Shown here: in pieces, positions 1 through 5,869 of the stretch
Numbering within the stretch: the stretch's first letter is position 1
Layout of the letters: every line of letters starts with the position of its first letter
Source: Sediminibacterium sp.
GTDB lineage: Bacteria; Bacteroidota; Bacteroidia; Chitinophagales; Chitinophagaceae
Assembly (NCBI GenBank): GCA_023256555.1
Contig: JALRFB010000062.1
Location: 1 to 6,157, forward strand
Direction of reading: 5' to 3'
Length of the DNA: 6,157 nt
The notes under the pieces: model-generated
Told to the model about the DNA's origin: nothing
The model's input: only the letters and a program-made list of their open reading frames with translations
Databases searched by the model: none
Position numbers and translations under genes: made by a program

Positions 1-479
1 GCCCTTCCTTTCATCCTGGTCATTGGTGTAAATGCGCCTATCAAGGAACTTAATGTTCTTCGAATGGTACTTAGTATCCCAAACTGATCAGTTCCGTATG
101 CTAAAGGCATTAATTTCCCATAATAATTCAACAATTTATCTTGACTAGGGGTGGTTTCTCCACTTATTCCTTTTTTGATAATATCTAAATGCCACTGAAC
201 TCTTTGCTTCCAATGATCTTGTCTTGTGACAAAAACCACTAATTCTTTGGCTGTTTTAGCAGCATTTTGATTTAAACAGTAGGCATGAAAATCTTTTTGC
301 AAGGCTGGGTCTTTGATCCAATAAAATTCCCATAATTGCATGTTACTGCTGTTGGGGGAAAGTATAGCTCTTTCTAAACTCCTTTTGATGACCTCCTCTG
401 GAACTTCTATATCTGGGTCAAATTTTCTATTTGATCTTCTCTTTTCAACAATTTCATCAAATGATTGGGAAAGTGACAT
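1..479 (-). CDS. Nitroreductase family protein, C-terminus beyond the window
   Basis: The reverse complement from the ATG at 477-479 stays open for 159 codons to the left edge, so the 3' end is missing. The N-terminus has the FMN-binding signature of the nitroreductase fold: an arginine-rich RRSNRKF at residues 14-20, then SPNSSNMQLWEF at 41-52, matching the family pattern P-S-x-x-N-x-Q-P-W. Family members are usually cytosolic, homodimeric, FMN-dependent enzymes that use NAD(P)H to reduce nitro compounds, quinones or enones; the substrate here cannot be told. Residues about 90-155 form a long helical-looking stretch rich in K, R and L before the usual central sheet, perhaps a lid insertion. 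The start is supported because the motifs begin at residue 14 and no in-frame extension is needed. No Shine-Dalgarno is seen. It is divergent from the serine hydrolase at 565. The family call is firm, the physiological role unknown. Confidence 0.88.
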   Translation of the reverse strand, partial: MSLSQSFDEIVEKRRSNRKFDPDIEVPEEVIKRSLERAILSPNSSNMQLWEFYWIKDPALQKDFHAYCLNQNAAKTAKELVVFVTRQDHWKQRVQWHLDIIKKGISGETTPSQDKLLNYYGKLMPLAYGTDQFGILSTIRRTLSSLIGAFTPMTRMKGR

Positions 480-511
480 ATAATTATTTTAATTTAGGTA
501 TTCCTTTTACT

Positions 512-536
512 CAACAATTAAAAGTAAGAATTGTTG
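512..536. repeat. Inverted repeat between divergent genes
   Basis: CAACAATT (512-519) and AATTGTTG (529-536) are perfect 8-base inverted arms around a 9-base spacer. They lie between the divergent nitroreductase and serine hydrolase starts. They could be an operator for a dimeric regulator, or a weak hairpin in the nitroreductase leader. The stem is AT-rich and has no following T-run, so it is not a terminator. Function is inference only. Confidence 0.4.
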
Positions 537-555
537 TTTAAATAGGAATCAAAAA

Positions 556-563
556 CAAAGCTA
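556..563 (-). promoter_or_regulatory. Possible -7 box for the nitroreductase gene
   Basis: On the minus strand this reads TAGCTTTG, an exact match to the Bacteroidota TAnnTTTG box recognised by the primary sigma factor. It would place transcription start near 552 and give a leader of about 73 bases containing the inverted repeat at 512-536. I see no clear -33 TTG at proper spacing, and the box abuts the start codon of the opposite gene. No equivalent box is seen for the serine hydrolase in this gap. Confidence 0.35.
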
Positions 564-564
564 T

Positions 565-1713
565 ATGATTAAGAAACTGTTTTATGGTGTCATTGTCCTA
601 ATCGTCATTATGATTGGATTGGCATACACTCCTCCATTTGCACATTTAAGAAATTTTGCGAAATGGGGCAAACATTCCATTCATGATTATAAAACGCATC
701 CAACAAGATTGGTAAAAGCATCTGATGCTCCTCAATTTTGGCCATTGGATACAAATTATAATAAAGTAGCTATTCCAGATTCTTTAATGCTTGCATTAGA
801 CTCAAATGATACACATGCATTTTTAGTCATTCAAAACGGCAAAATTGTTTATGAAAAATATTTTGATGGCTATGATACAAAAACTTTAAGTGGATCTTTT
901 TCTGCCGCTAAAAGTATTATTTCTTTATTAATTGGAATTGCTTTGCAAGAAGGAAGAATTAAGTCTTTAGAAGAGCCTGTAGGAAATTATGTCCCTCATT
1001 TTAAAGAAGGGGATTTAAGCAAAATTAGAATTGTAGATTTATTAACCATGAGTTCTGGCACCAACTATAAAGAGTCTGACAAAAGTTATTTTAGTATGAA
1101 TGCCTATGGTTATTATGGAGATAATGAAGAGTATATGGTGAATAAAATGACCGTAAAAGAACCAGCAGGTCAATATTGGGATTATAGAAGTGGGGATACA
1201 CAAGTATTGGGATTGATTGTGGAAAAAGCTTTTAATGACAATATTTCCCATTTAGTTTCTGAAAGATTCTTACAGCCAATGGGTGCAGAAGCCAATGCGC
1301 TTTGGTTATTAGATGGTGACCAAAAACATGAGAAAGCATTTTGTTGTTTTAATGGTGTTGCAAGAGACTATGCAAGGTTTGGACAATTGATTTTGAATAA
1401 AGGATCATGGAACGGAAAGCAAATTGTAGACACTAATTATATTTTTAAAGCAACTTCTCCTGCCACTTATTTAAAAGATAGAACAGAATCAGATCATCCA
1501 GTTGATTATTATGGATATCAGTATTGGATTATACAACATAAGGGTATGACTATTCCATTTCAAAATGGTTTATTTGGTCAGTATGTTTTCGCCATTAAAG
1601 AAAAAAATGCAGTGGTGGTAAGACTAGGAGAGACCAAGCCAATTAAACCTATTCATCACCATCAGCCAGAAATTTATACTTATTTAGATGCTGCACTGGC
1701 TGTTTTAAAATAA
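565..1713 (+). CDS. Membrane-anchored serine hydrolase (beta-lactamase / NylB-like family)
   Basis: This 382-residue protein belongs to the penicillin-recognising serine hydrolase fold (class C beta-lactamase, EstB, 6-aminohexanoate-dimer hydrolase). Residues about 4-22 form one hydrophobic segment after MIKK with no clear cleavage site, so a signal anchor with a periplasmic catalytic domain is likely. The nucleophile motif is S113-A-A-K116. LTMSSG at 160-165 is a typical family element. The second motif is Y207-R-S209, with Ser in place of the Asn of Y-x-N. The C-terminal KTG motif is not present and the corresponding region is around QNGLFGQ (333-339). FCCFNGVARDYARFGQL at 259-275 closely matches the NylB-type subgroup. 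Such proteins hydrolyse esters, amides or peptides; the true substrate is unknown, and beta-lactam resistance is not implied. The ATG at 565 is chosen because the anchor follows directly. The gene is monocistronic, ending at a strong terminator. Confidence 0.88.
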   Translation: MIKKLFYGVIVLIVIMIGLAYTPPFAHLRNFAKWGKHSIHDYKTHPTRLVKASDAPQFWPLDTNYNKVAIPDSLMLALDSNDTHAFLVIQNGKIVYEKYFDGYDTKTLSGSFSAAKSIISLLIGIALQEGRIKSLEEPVGNYVPHFKEGDLSKIRIVDLLTMSSGTNYKESDKSYFSMNAYGYYGDNEEYMVNKMTVKEPAGQYWDYRSGDTQVLGLIVEKAFNDNISHLVSERFLQPMGAEANALWLLDGDQKHEKAFCCFNGVARDYARFGQLILNKGSWNGKQIVDTNYIFKATSPATYLKDRTESDHPVDYYGYQYWIIQHKGMTIPFQNGLFGQYVFAIKEKNAVVVRLGETKPIKPIHHHQPEIYTYLDAALAVLK

Positions 1714-1733
1714 GGCAAATAAATACAAGTCAT

Positions 1734-1765
1734 AAAAAAAGCCTCTCGGTAAGAGAGGCTTTTTT
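1734..1765. terminator. Bidirectional intrinsic terminator
   Basis: A perfect 7-bp GC-rich stem, GCCTCTC (1741-1747) and GAGAGGC (1753-1759), encloses the loop GGTAA. It is flanked by seven A on the left (1734-1740) and six T on the right (1760-1765), so it has a U-tract in both directions. It sits 20 bases after the serine hydrolase stop and 19 bases after the stop of the converging 50-residue gene, so it can serve both. Confidence 0.93.
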
Positions 1766-1784
1766 AATAATGTCAATATATGTT

Positions 1785-1937
1785 TTAGAAAAGTTTCATT
1801 GCTTTTGCAAAATAAGTAACAGTTCCTGGAAGTGCTAACCAAAAGAACTCTCTATAAACAAACATTAAAGTAATCATGATGGCTAACCATGTAAAACATA
1901 ATGCCCAGTATTTTTTGGTATTGTCTTGTGCTTCCAT
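1785..1937 (-). CDS. Small membrane protein, 50 residues, function unknown
   Basis: An ATG at 1935-1937 on the minus strand opens a 50-codon frame ending in TAA at 1785-1787. The protein starts MEAQDNTKKYWALCF, has a hydrophobic segment at about residues 11-28 (one membrane span), then an aromatic, moderately hydrophobic tail (FFWLALPG at 31-38, ending KAMKLF) that may lie along or re-enter the membrane. Support for it being real: a TAnnTTTG box 38 bases upstream, a strong terminator just beyond the stop, no gene on the opposite strand, and a composition typical of a small membrane protein. The short polar N-terminus followed by KKYW faintly recalls small subunits of sodium/solute symporters (DUF4212), but those are longer with two spans, so I do not assign it. 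It may be co-transcribed with the upstream lipoprotein gene, 62 bases away. Confidence 0.72.
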   Translation of the reverse strand: MEAQDNTKKYWALCFTWLAIMITLMFVYREFFWLALPGTVTYFAKAMKLF

Positions 1938-1975
1938 TGTATTGTAGTTATTGGTTTTTGTTTTAAATTATGGTG

Positions 1976-1983
1976 CAAATATA
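1976..1983 (-). promoter_or_regulatory. -7 promoter box for the small membrane protein gene
   Basis: The minus strand reads TATATTTG followed by CACC, an exact TAnnTTTG match of a form common in Bacteroidota promoters. It predicts transcription start near 1972 and a leader of about 35 bases. The matching -33 element is weak or absent. The box lies in the 62-base gap just after the lipoprotein stop, so the small gene may be transcribed on its own as well as by readthrough. Confidence 0.55.
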
Positions 1984-1999
1984 CAGATTTTATCTATTC

Positions 2000-2407
2000 T
2001 TATAAATTGGGCCCATAAGAATATTTGAGGTCAACTTTCCAACCCTCTGGAGTTTGAATAACTTTTAATTTATGGGCTTTGGGGTCTTGAGAAGTCTGGT
2101 AATTGATAATAGAAATGGTGCTGTCTACGGCACTAACTTCATTTATTTGAATGGATGCTTGTCTTAATTGTTGCCTACCTTCTTTGTCTAGGCTGAAATA
2201 ATTATCTGACATTTTTTTAAAGTAAGCTTCGTTTTCAGGATCACTTAGCATATAAAAATGTGCTTTTTTGATATCTCCCTGTTGTAGATTTTCAATAAAG
2301 TTCCTCCCACCTTCTAGCGGGTCTAGCGCTTTTTCGTATTGTTCACTAGTTTGGCAGCTCCATAAAAAAATGGAAGCAATTAAAAGTAAAGGTATTTTCT
2401 TAAACAT
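2000..2407 (-). CDS. Small putative lipoprotein (NTF2-like / DUF4878-type)
   Basis: The chosen start is the ATG at 2405-2407, giving 135 residues. It begins with a lipoprotein signal peptide: FKK, a hydrophobic core LLLIASIFL, then L-W-S-C18, where Cys18 would be lipidated (Trp at -2 is unusual, Ser at -1 normal). A longer frame upstream to 2527 would bury this signal 40 residues in and overlap the amylase gene, so it is rejected. The mature part runs from a GGRNFIENLQQGDIKKAHFYM segment (about 33-53; helix, low-complexity charge), through a helical middle, to beta-like strands ending with TPEGWKVDLKY (119-129). This order (helices, then strands, ending in 'G-W-K-V-D') is typical of DUF4878-like or NTF2-like lipoproteins of Bacteroidota, whose function is unknown. 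That family call is by resemblance only. The likely location is the periplasmic face of a membrane. Confidence 0.82.
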   Translation of the reverse strand: MFKKIPLLLIASIFLWSCQTSEQYEKALDPLEGGRNFIENLQQGDIKKAHFYMLSDPENEAYFKKMSDNYFSLDKEGRQQLRQASIQINEVSAVDSTISIINYQTSQDPKAHKLKVIQTPEGWKVDLKYSYGPNL

Positions 2408-2410
2408 ACC

Positions 2411-2418
2411 CAAAGTTA
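2411..2418 (-). promoter_or_regulatory. -7 promoter box, possibly giving a leaderless lipoprotein mRNA
   Basis: The minus strand reads TAACTTTG, an exact TAnnTTTG match, and only the three bases GGT separate it from the ATG at 2407. With the box centred near -7, transcription would start at or beside the A of the start codon, which would leave no leader for ribosome binding. No -33 element is evident, so the box could be fortuitous or used with a slightly different start. Confidence 0.45.
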
Positions 2419-2431
2419 CATCTTTAGGTAG

Positions 2432-2439
2432 TATTTTTG
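2432..2439 (+). promoter_or_regulatory. -7 promoter box for the amylase-pyrF unit
   Basis: The sequence TATTTTTG matches TAnnTTTG exactly. It predicts transcription start near 2443, a leader of about 15 bases before the ATG at 2458. This would exclude the in-frame TTG at 2437, which supports the ATG as the start. It is back-to-back with the lipoprotein promoter box at 2411-2418. No good -33 element is seen. Confidence 0.45.
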
Positions 2440-2457
2440 GTCCATAAAGTATTTGAT

Positions 2458-3780
2458 ATGAGATATCTATATATTGTACTAGGTTTTTTAGTGTGTCTGC
2501 AAGTGGCTGCACAACAAAAGCATCCATCTTTTATGAATCAAGGTAATATTTACGAAGTGAACATTCGTCAATATACTAAGGAGGGGACTTTCAAGGCATT
2601 TGCAAAACATTTGCCAAGATTGCAGAAAATGGGAGTGCAAACCATTTGGTTTATGCCTATCCAACCCATTTCAAAAATAGATCGAAAAGGAACTTTAGGT
2701 TCTTATTATTCTGTAGCAAGTTATACAGAAGTGAATAAAGAGTTTGGAACACTTTCCGATTTTAATAAAGTGGTGGATCAAGCGCATGCATTGGGTATGA
2801 AAGTATTGATTGATTATGTGCCAAATCATTCTGGAGCAGATCATCCATGGTTAACAACGCATCCTGATTTTCATGAAAGAGATGAAAATGGGAAAGCAAA
2901 ATATACTGCGGATTGGTCAGATACTAGAGAGTTAAACTATGCAAATTTAGTGATGCAAGATAGTATGATCAATACCATGAAGTATTGGTTAAAAGTGACA
3001 AAGATTGATGGCTTTAGAATTGATGTTGCTTGGGGAGTGCCTTATAGTTTTTGGAATAAATGTATTCCGGCTTTAAAGCAAATTCGTGATCTATATTTTT
3101 TAGCTGAAGCAGATGATCCAAAATTACATGAAACAGGTTTTGACGCCACTTATAGCTGGACAGAATTTCACGTATTGAATGATATTGCAGCAGGTAAAAA
3201 AACAGTTCGCTCTCTTGATACTGTATTGAATAAAATTGATGCAGACTATATGAAAGGGGCTCAAAGATTATATTTTACCAGTAATCATGATGAGAACTCT
3301 TGGAATAAAGCCGATTATGCTACTATGCCGGGAGCTATACATGCACCTTTTGCTGTATTTACTCAAACTTATGATAGAACAATGCCATTAATTTATAGTG
3401 GTCAGGAAGAACCAGTTTTAAGAGCAATCGCTTTTTTTGAAAAAGACCCCATTGATTTTGGCAAATACGAAAGGGCTCATTTTTATAGTACTTTATTGCA
3501 TTTAAGAAAAACCAATGCTGCTTTTTCAGATAATGCTAATTTCAAAAGATTATGGGTAGATCATCCAGATCAGGTAATGGCATATGAACGTAGCTATGGA
3601 AAAGATAAAGTAATTGTGGTATTGAATCTTTCTGCTCAATCTCATGAAGTAGTGATCAATGGTACAGAATTGAAAGAAGGGTATCAAGAAATTTTTTCAA
3701 AAACATTTGCATCCGATATTCATCAATTACAAATGCCAGCATGGGGGTATAAAGTATTTGTAAAAAAAGCCACTAAATAA
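2458..3780 (+). CDS. Exported alpha-amylase family glycoside hydrolase (GH13)
   Basis: From the ATG at 2458 the protein has 440 residues. A Sec signal peptide covers about residues 1-18 (hydrophobic core after MRY, cleavage likely after V-A-A18), which is why I prefer this ATG to the TTG at 2437. All four GH13 regions are present in order: D119-Y-V-P-N-H124, G185-F-R-I-D189 (catalytic nucleophile), F-L-A-E217 (acid/base) and S-N-H277-D278 (transition-state stabiliser). The catalytic triad D189, E217, D278 is intact. The barrel ends near residue 350 and a short beta-rich C-domain follows (about 365-436). At about 420 residues mature it is a compact enzyme without starch-binding domains. It should act on alpha-1,4-linked glucans or maltooligosaccharides in the periplasm or outside; exact specificity is not readable. 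No SusC/SusD pair or other sugar gene flanks it. pyrF follows by 8 bases. GH13 membership is firm. Confidence 0.92.
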   Translation: MRYLYIVLGFLVCLQVAAQQKHPSFMNQGNIYEVNIRQYTKEGTFKAFAKHLPRLQKMGVQTIWFMPIQPISKIDRKGTLGSYYSVASYTEVNKEFGTLSDFNKVVDQAHALGMKVLIDYVPNHSGADHPWLTTHPDFHERDENGKAKYTADWSDTRELNYANLVMQDSMINTMKYWLKVTKIDGFRIDVAWGVPYSFWNKCIPALKQIRDLYFLAEADDPKLHETGFDATYSWTEFHVLNDIAAGKKTVRSLDTVLNKIDADYMKGAQRLYFTSNHDENSWNKADYATMPGAIHAPFAVFTQTYDRTMPLIYSGQEEPVLRAIAFFEKDPIDFGKYERAHFYSTLLHLRKTNAAFSDNANFKRLWVDHPDQVMAYERSYGKDKVIVVLNLSAQSHEVVINGTELKEGYQEIFSKTFASDIHQLQMPAWGYKVFVKKATK

Positions 3781-3788
3781 TTCAGTGT

Positions 3789-4595
3789 ATGACAAAGCAA
3801 TTTCTAGTAGATCAAATAAAGTCAAAGCATAGTTTTTTATGCGTGGGCTTGGACACAGATATTGAAAAACTTCCTTCTCATCTCCCTAAAAACAAAGAGG
3901 GTGTAATTGAATTTAATAAAGCCATCATTGATGCCACTGCACCATATTGTGTAAGTTATAAAATCAATACTGCATTTTACGAATCTCAAGGAATTGCTGG
4001 ATGGGAAGCCATGGAAGCAACTCTTGCACATATACCTTCTACTCATTTTACCATTGCTGATGCCAAAAGGGGGGATATTGGCAATACTTCTGCACAGTAT
4101 GCAAAAACATTTTTTGAAATACTTCCATTTGATGCTATTACTGTGGCACCATATATGGGTAAAGATAGTATTGATCCATTCTTAGCTTATAGCAATAAAT
4201 TTACTATAGTCTTAGGATTGACATCTAATACTGGCAGTGCCAATTTTGAGCAACAAAAATTAAGTAATGGCCAGTTTTTATATGAGTCTGTTTTAGAACA
4301 AGTTGCTAGTTGGTCAAGTCCTGAACAATTGATGTTTGTTGTTGGAGCAACTAAGGCAGAAGACTTGGAAGGCATAAGAAAAATTATTCCGAATCATTTT
4401 TTATTAGTACCTGGAGTGGGTGCACAGGGAGGTAGCTTGGAAGATGTAACAAAGTATGGTAAGAATAATGATATAGGATTATTGGTCAATGCAAGTCGTG
4501 CTATTATTTTCGCAAGCAATGGAAAAGATTTTGCAGAAAAAGCACATCTTCAAGCAGAACAGTATGCCACTGAGATGAAATCTTTAATGAGCTAG
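3789..4595 (+). CDS. pyrF: Orotidine 5'-phosphate decarboxylase, type 2
   Basis: This 268-residue cytosolic enzyme converts OMP to UMP, the last step of de novo pyrimidine synthesis. Signature residues are visible: C-V-G-L-D22 at the N-terminus, Y-K58-I-N60, the catalytic D91-A-K93-R-G-D96 motif in FTIADAKRGDIGNT, the phosphate-binding loop P-G-V-G-A-Q-G-G (208-215) and N-A-S-R237 near the C-terminus. Length and the AKRGDIGNT form fit the type 2 (longer) bacterial subfamily. The gene begins 8 bases after the amylase stop codon with no promoter box or Shine-Dalgarno in between, so it is probably co-transcribed and perhaps translationally coupled with the amylase. No other pyrimidine gene is nearby. 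Its 3' end converges on dctA with an 11-base gap and no clear terminator. Confidence 0.96.
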   Translation: MTKQFLVDQIKSKHSFLCVGLDTDIEKLPSHLPKNKEGVIEFNKAIIDATAPYCVSYKINTAFYESQGIAGWEAMEATLAHIPSTHFTIADAKRGDIGNTSAQYAKTFFEILPFDAITVAPYMGKDSIDPFLAYSNKFTIVLGLTSNTGSANFEQQKLSNGQFLYESVLEQVASWSSPEQLMFVVGATKAEDLEGIRKIIPNHFLLVPGVGAQGGSLEDVTKYGKNNDIGLLVNASRAIIFASNGKDFAEKAHLQAEQYATEMKSLMS

Positions 4596-4606
4596 AACCA
4601 ATAAAA

Positions 4607-5785
4607 CTAGTTTGGAATTTTAATTGTTTCACCCTCCGTTTTTGCTATTACAATGGTGGCCACGCTATTGCCAATTATATTGGTGATTGCTCTTGCTTCA
4701 CTCATGAATTTATCTACGCCTAATAAAAAAGCTAGACCTTCAATGGGTATTTTTTGTAAAGTGGCCAAAGTACTTGCCAATACAATAAAGCCACTACCAG
4801 TTACACCTGCTGCACCTTTTGAAGTAAGCATTAAAATTAAAATCATCGTTACTATTTCTGAAATACTTAGTGGTACATTATACAATTGTGCAATAAATAT
4901 TACAGCCATAGATAAGTAAATAGAAGTTCCATCTAAATTGAAGGAGTATCCTGTTGGTACTACCAATCCTACCACCGATTTAGAACAACCAATATGTTCT
5001 AATTTATTCATTAAAGATGGCATGGCAGGTTCTGAAGAAGAGGTGCCAAACACAATTAATAATTCTTCTTTAATATGTTTTAATAATCCCCAGATGGACA
5101 AATTATAATAACGTAGGATACCACCAAGAATAATGAAAATAAACAAGGCCATCGTTAGATACATAGTGCCCATTAATTTACCAAGGGGTATCAATGTTTT
5201 TAATCCATATTTACCAATAGCATAAGACATGCCTCCCAAGGCTCCAATGGGTGCTAAAAACATCACCCATTTTAAAGCGGTAAATACAAAATGAGTTATC
5301 TGACCTAAATGATGTATATATGTTTCTTTCTTTTTTAGAAAATTTAAAATAAATCCAATAATAATAGCCAAGATTAAAATTTGCAAATTGGTATTGTCTT
5401 TGATAATGGGCCATAAATGAAATTCCGTGCTTTTGGTATACTTAGAAGGATCTTGCATTTGAAGTCCTTCTTTATTGATATGACCGGGCTGTACAATGAT
5501 TGCCACTATAACACCAATGGCCAAAGAAAGCGTACTGACAATTTCAAAATACAATAATGAACTAAAGCCAATCCGTCCTACTTTTTTCAAACTTCCCATA
5601 CTTGCAATACCCAATGAAACTGTTAAGAAAATTATTGGGTAGGTGAAAATTTTAATGATATTGATAAACCCTTTTGCTAAAGGTTCTAATTTTATAGCAG
5701 TAGCTGGTGCAGTTATACCTAAAAAGACTCCTGCAACTATGGCAATTAAAACATAGAAACTTAAATGGCTTAATATCTTTTTCAT
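4607..5785 (-). CDS. dctA: C4-dicarboxylate symporter of the DAACS (glutamate transporter) family, DctA-like
   Basis: This 392-residue inner-membrane protein has the multi-span layout of the GltPh/DctA fold. Hairpin 1 carries T248-S-S-S-E-P-A-M-P, span 7 carries N283-L-D-G-T287, hairpin 2 carries S322-K-G-A-A-G-V-T-G-S-G, and span 8 carries FMSEARAITNIIGN (360-373). By alignment with GltPh, R365 matches Arg397 (side-chain carboxylate) and N369 matches Asn401, but S362 sits where Asp394 binds the amino group of aspartate. E. coli DctA has the same Ser, so uptake of succinate, fumarate or malate with protons (or Na+) is more likely than amino-acid uptake. It is somewhat shorter than E. coli DctA (about 428), mainly at the C-terminus, which ends soon after span 8. 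A leader of about 50 bases is predicted from a box at 5841-5848. No two-component DctBD-type sensor is adjacent. Confidence 0.88.
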   Translation of the reverse strand: MKKILSHLSFYVLIAIVAGVFLGITAPATAIKLEPLAKGFINIIKIFTYPIIFLTVSLGIASMGSLKKVGRIGFSSLLYFEIVSTLSLAIGVIVAIIVQPGHINKEGLQMQDPSKYTKSTEFHLWPIIKDNTNLQILILAIIIGFILNFLKKKETYIHHLGQITHFVFTALKWVMFLAPIGALGGMSYAIGKYGLKTLIPLGKLMGTMYLTMALFIFIILGGILRYYNLSIWGLLKHIKEELLIVFGTSSSEPAMPSLMNKLEHIGCSKSVVGLVVPTGYSFNLDGTSIYLSMAVIFIAQLYNVPLSISEIVTMILILMLTSKGAAGVTGSGFIVLASTLATLQKIPIEGLAFLLGVDKFMSEARAITNIIGNSVATIVIAKTEGETIKIPN

Positions 5786-5840
5786 TGTATTAAAATAAGC
5801 AATTTTAGTGGAACTTAAACTGAGTTGTATAAATATTCAA

Positions 5841-5848
5841 CAAAATTA
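5841..5848 (-). promoter_or_regulatory. -7 promoter box for dctA
   Basis: The minus strand reads TAATTTTG, an exact TAnnTTTG match, predicting a start near 5837 and a leader of about 52 bases. No TTG is found 17-23 bases upstream, so basal recognition may be weak or need an activator. Its first base overlaps the edge of the palindrome at 5848-5863. Confidence 0.5.
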
Positions 5849-5863
5849 CTAACTCAAGTTAGT
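5848..5863. promoter_or_regulatory. Palindrome between divergent promoters, candidate operator
   Basis: ACTAACT (5848-5854) and AGTTAGT (5857-5863) are perfect 7-base inverted arms around CA, 16 bases in all. It lies exactly between the two outward-facing -7 boxes (5841-5848 and 5870-5877), covering the spacer or -33 region of both. Size and symmetry fit a TetR- or MarR-type dimer site; a protein bound here would affect both dctA and the dehydrogenase. No regulator gene is in the window. Confidence 0.5.
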
Positions 5864-5869
5864 TTGACT

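Noticed and set aside
1042..1251. 69-codon frame on the minus strand inside the serine hydrolase gene
   Set aside because: It is antisense to well-conserved catalytic regions (LTMSSG, Y-R-S), has no promoter box or sensible protein features, and is a shadow of AT-rich codon use.
1734..1765. Hairpin as a riboswitch or small RNA
   Set aside because: A short perfect GC stem with A- and T-tracts between two converging genes is fully explained as a bidirectional terminator.
2437..2457. TTG at 2437 as start of the amylase
   Set aside because: It adds seven polar residues before a normal signal peptide and lies inside the likely -7 box at 2432-2439; the ATG at 2458 fits both signals.
2408..2527. 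N-terminal extension of the lipoprotein frame to an ATG at 2527
   Set aside because: It would place a complete lipoprotein signal peptide 40 residues inside the protein and run antisense through the promoter and signal peptide of the amylase gene.
3837..4375. Small frames on both strands inside pyrF (3837-4046, 3994-4185, 4187-4375)
   Set aside because: They overlap the conserved catalytic core of pyrF in other frames and show no protein-like pattern or start signals.
4604..4613. AAACTAGTTT as a terminator hairpin for pyrF/dctA
   Set aside because: It has no loop, is AT-rich and is not followed by a proper T-run, so it is unlikely to terminate transcription.
4653..4919. 88-codon plus-strand frame opposite the C-terminal part of dctA
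   Set aside because: It is the complement of conserved membrane helices, which gives a hydrophobic-looking antisense translation; no start signal is visible.
5211..5414. 67-codon minus-strand frame inside dctA
   Set aside because: It is an out-of-frame shadow on the same strand as dctA, with a residue mix not resembling a real protein.
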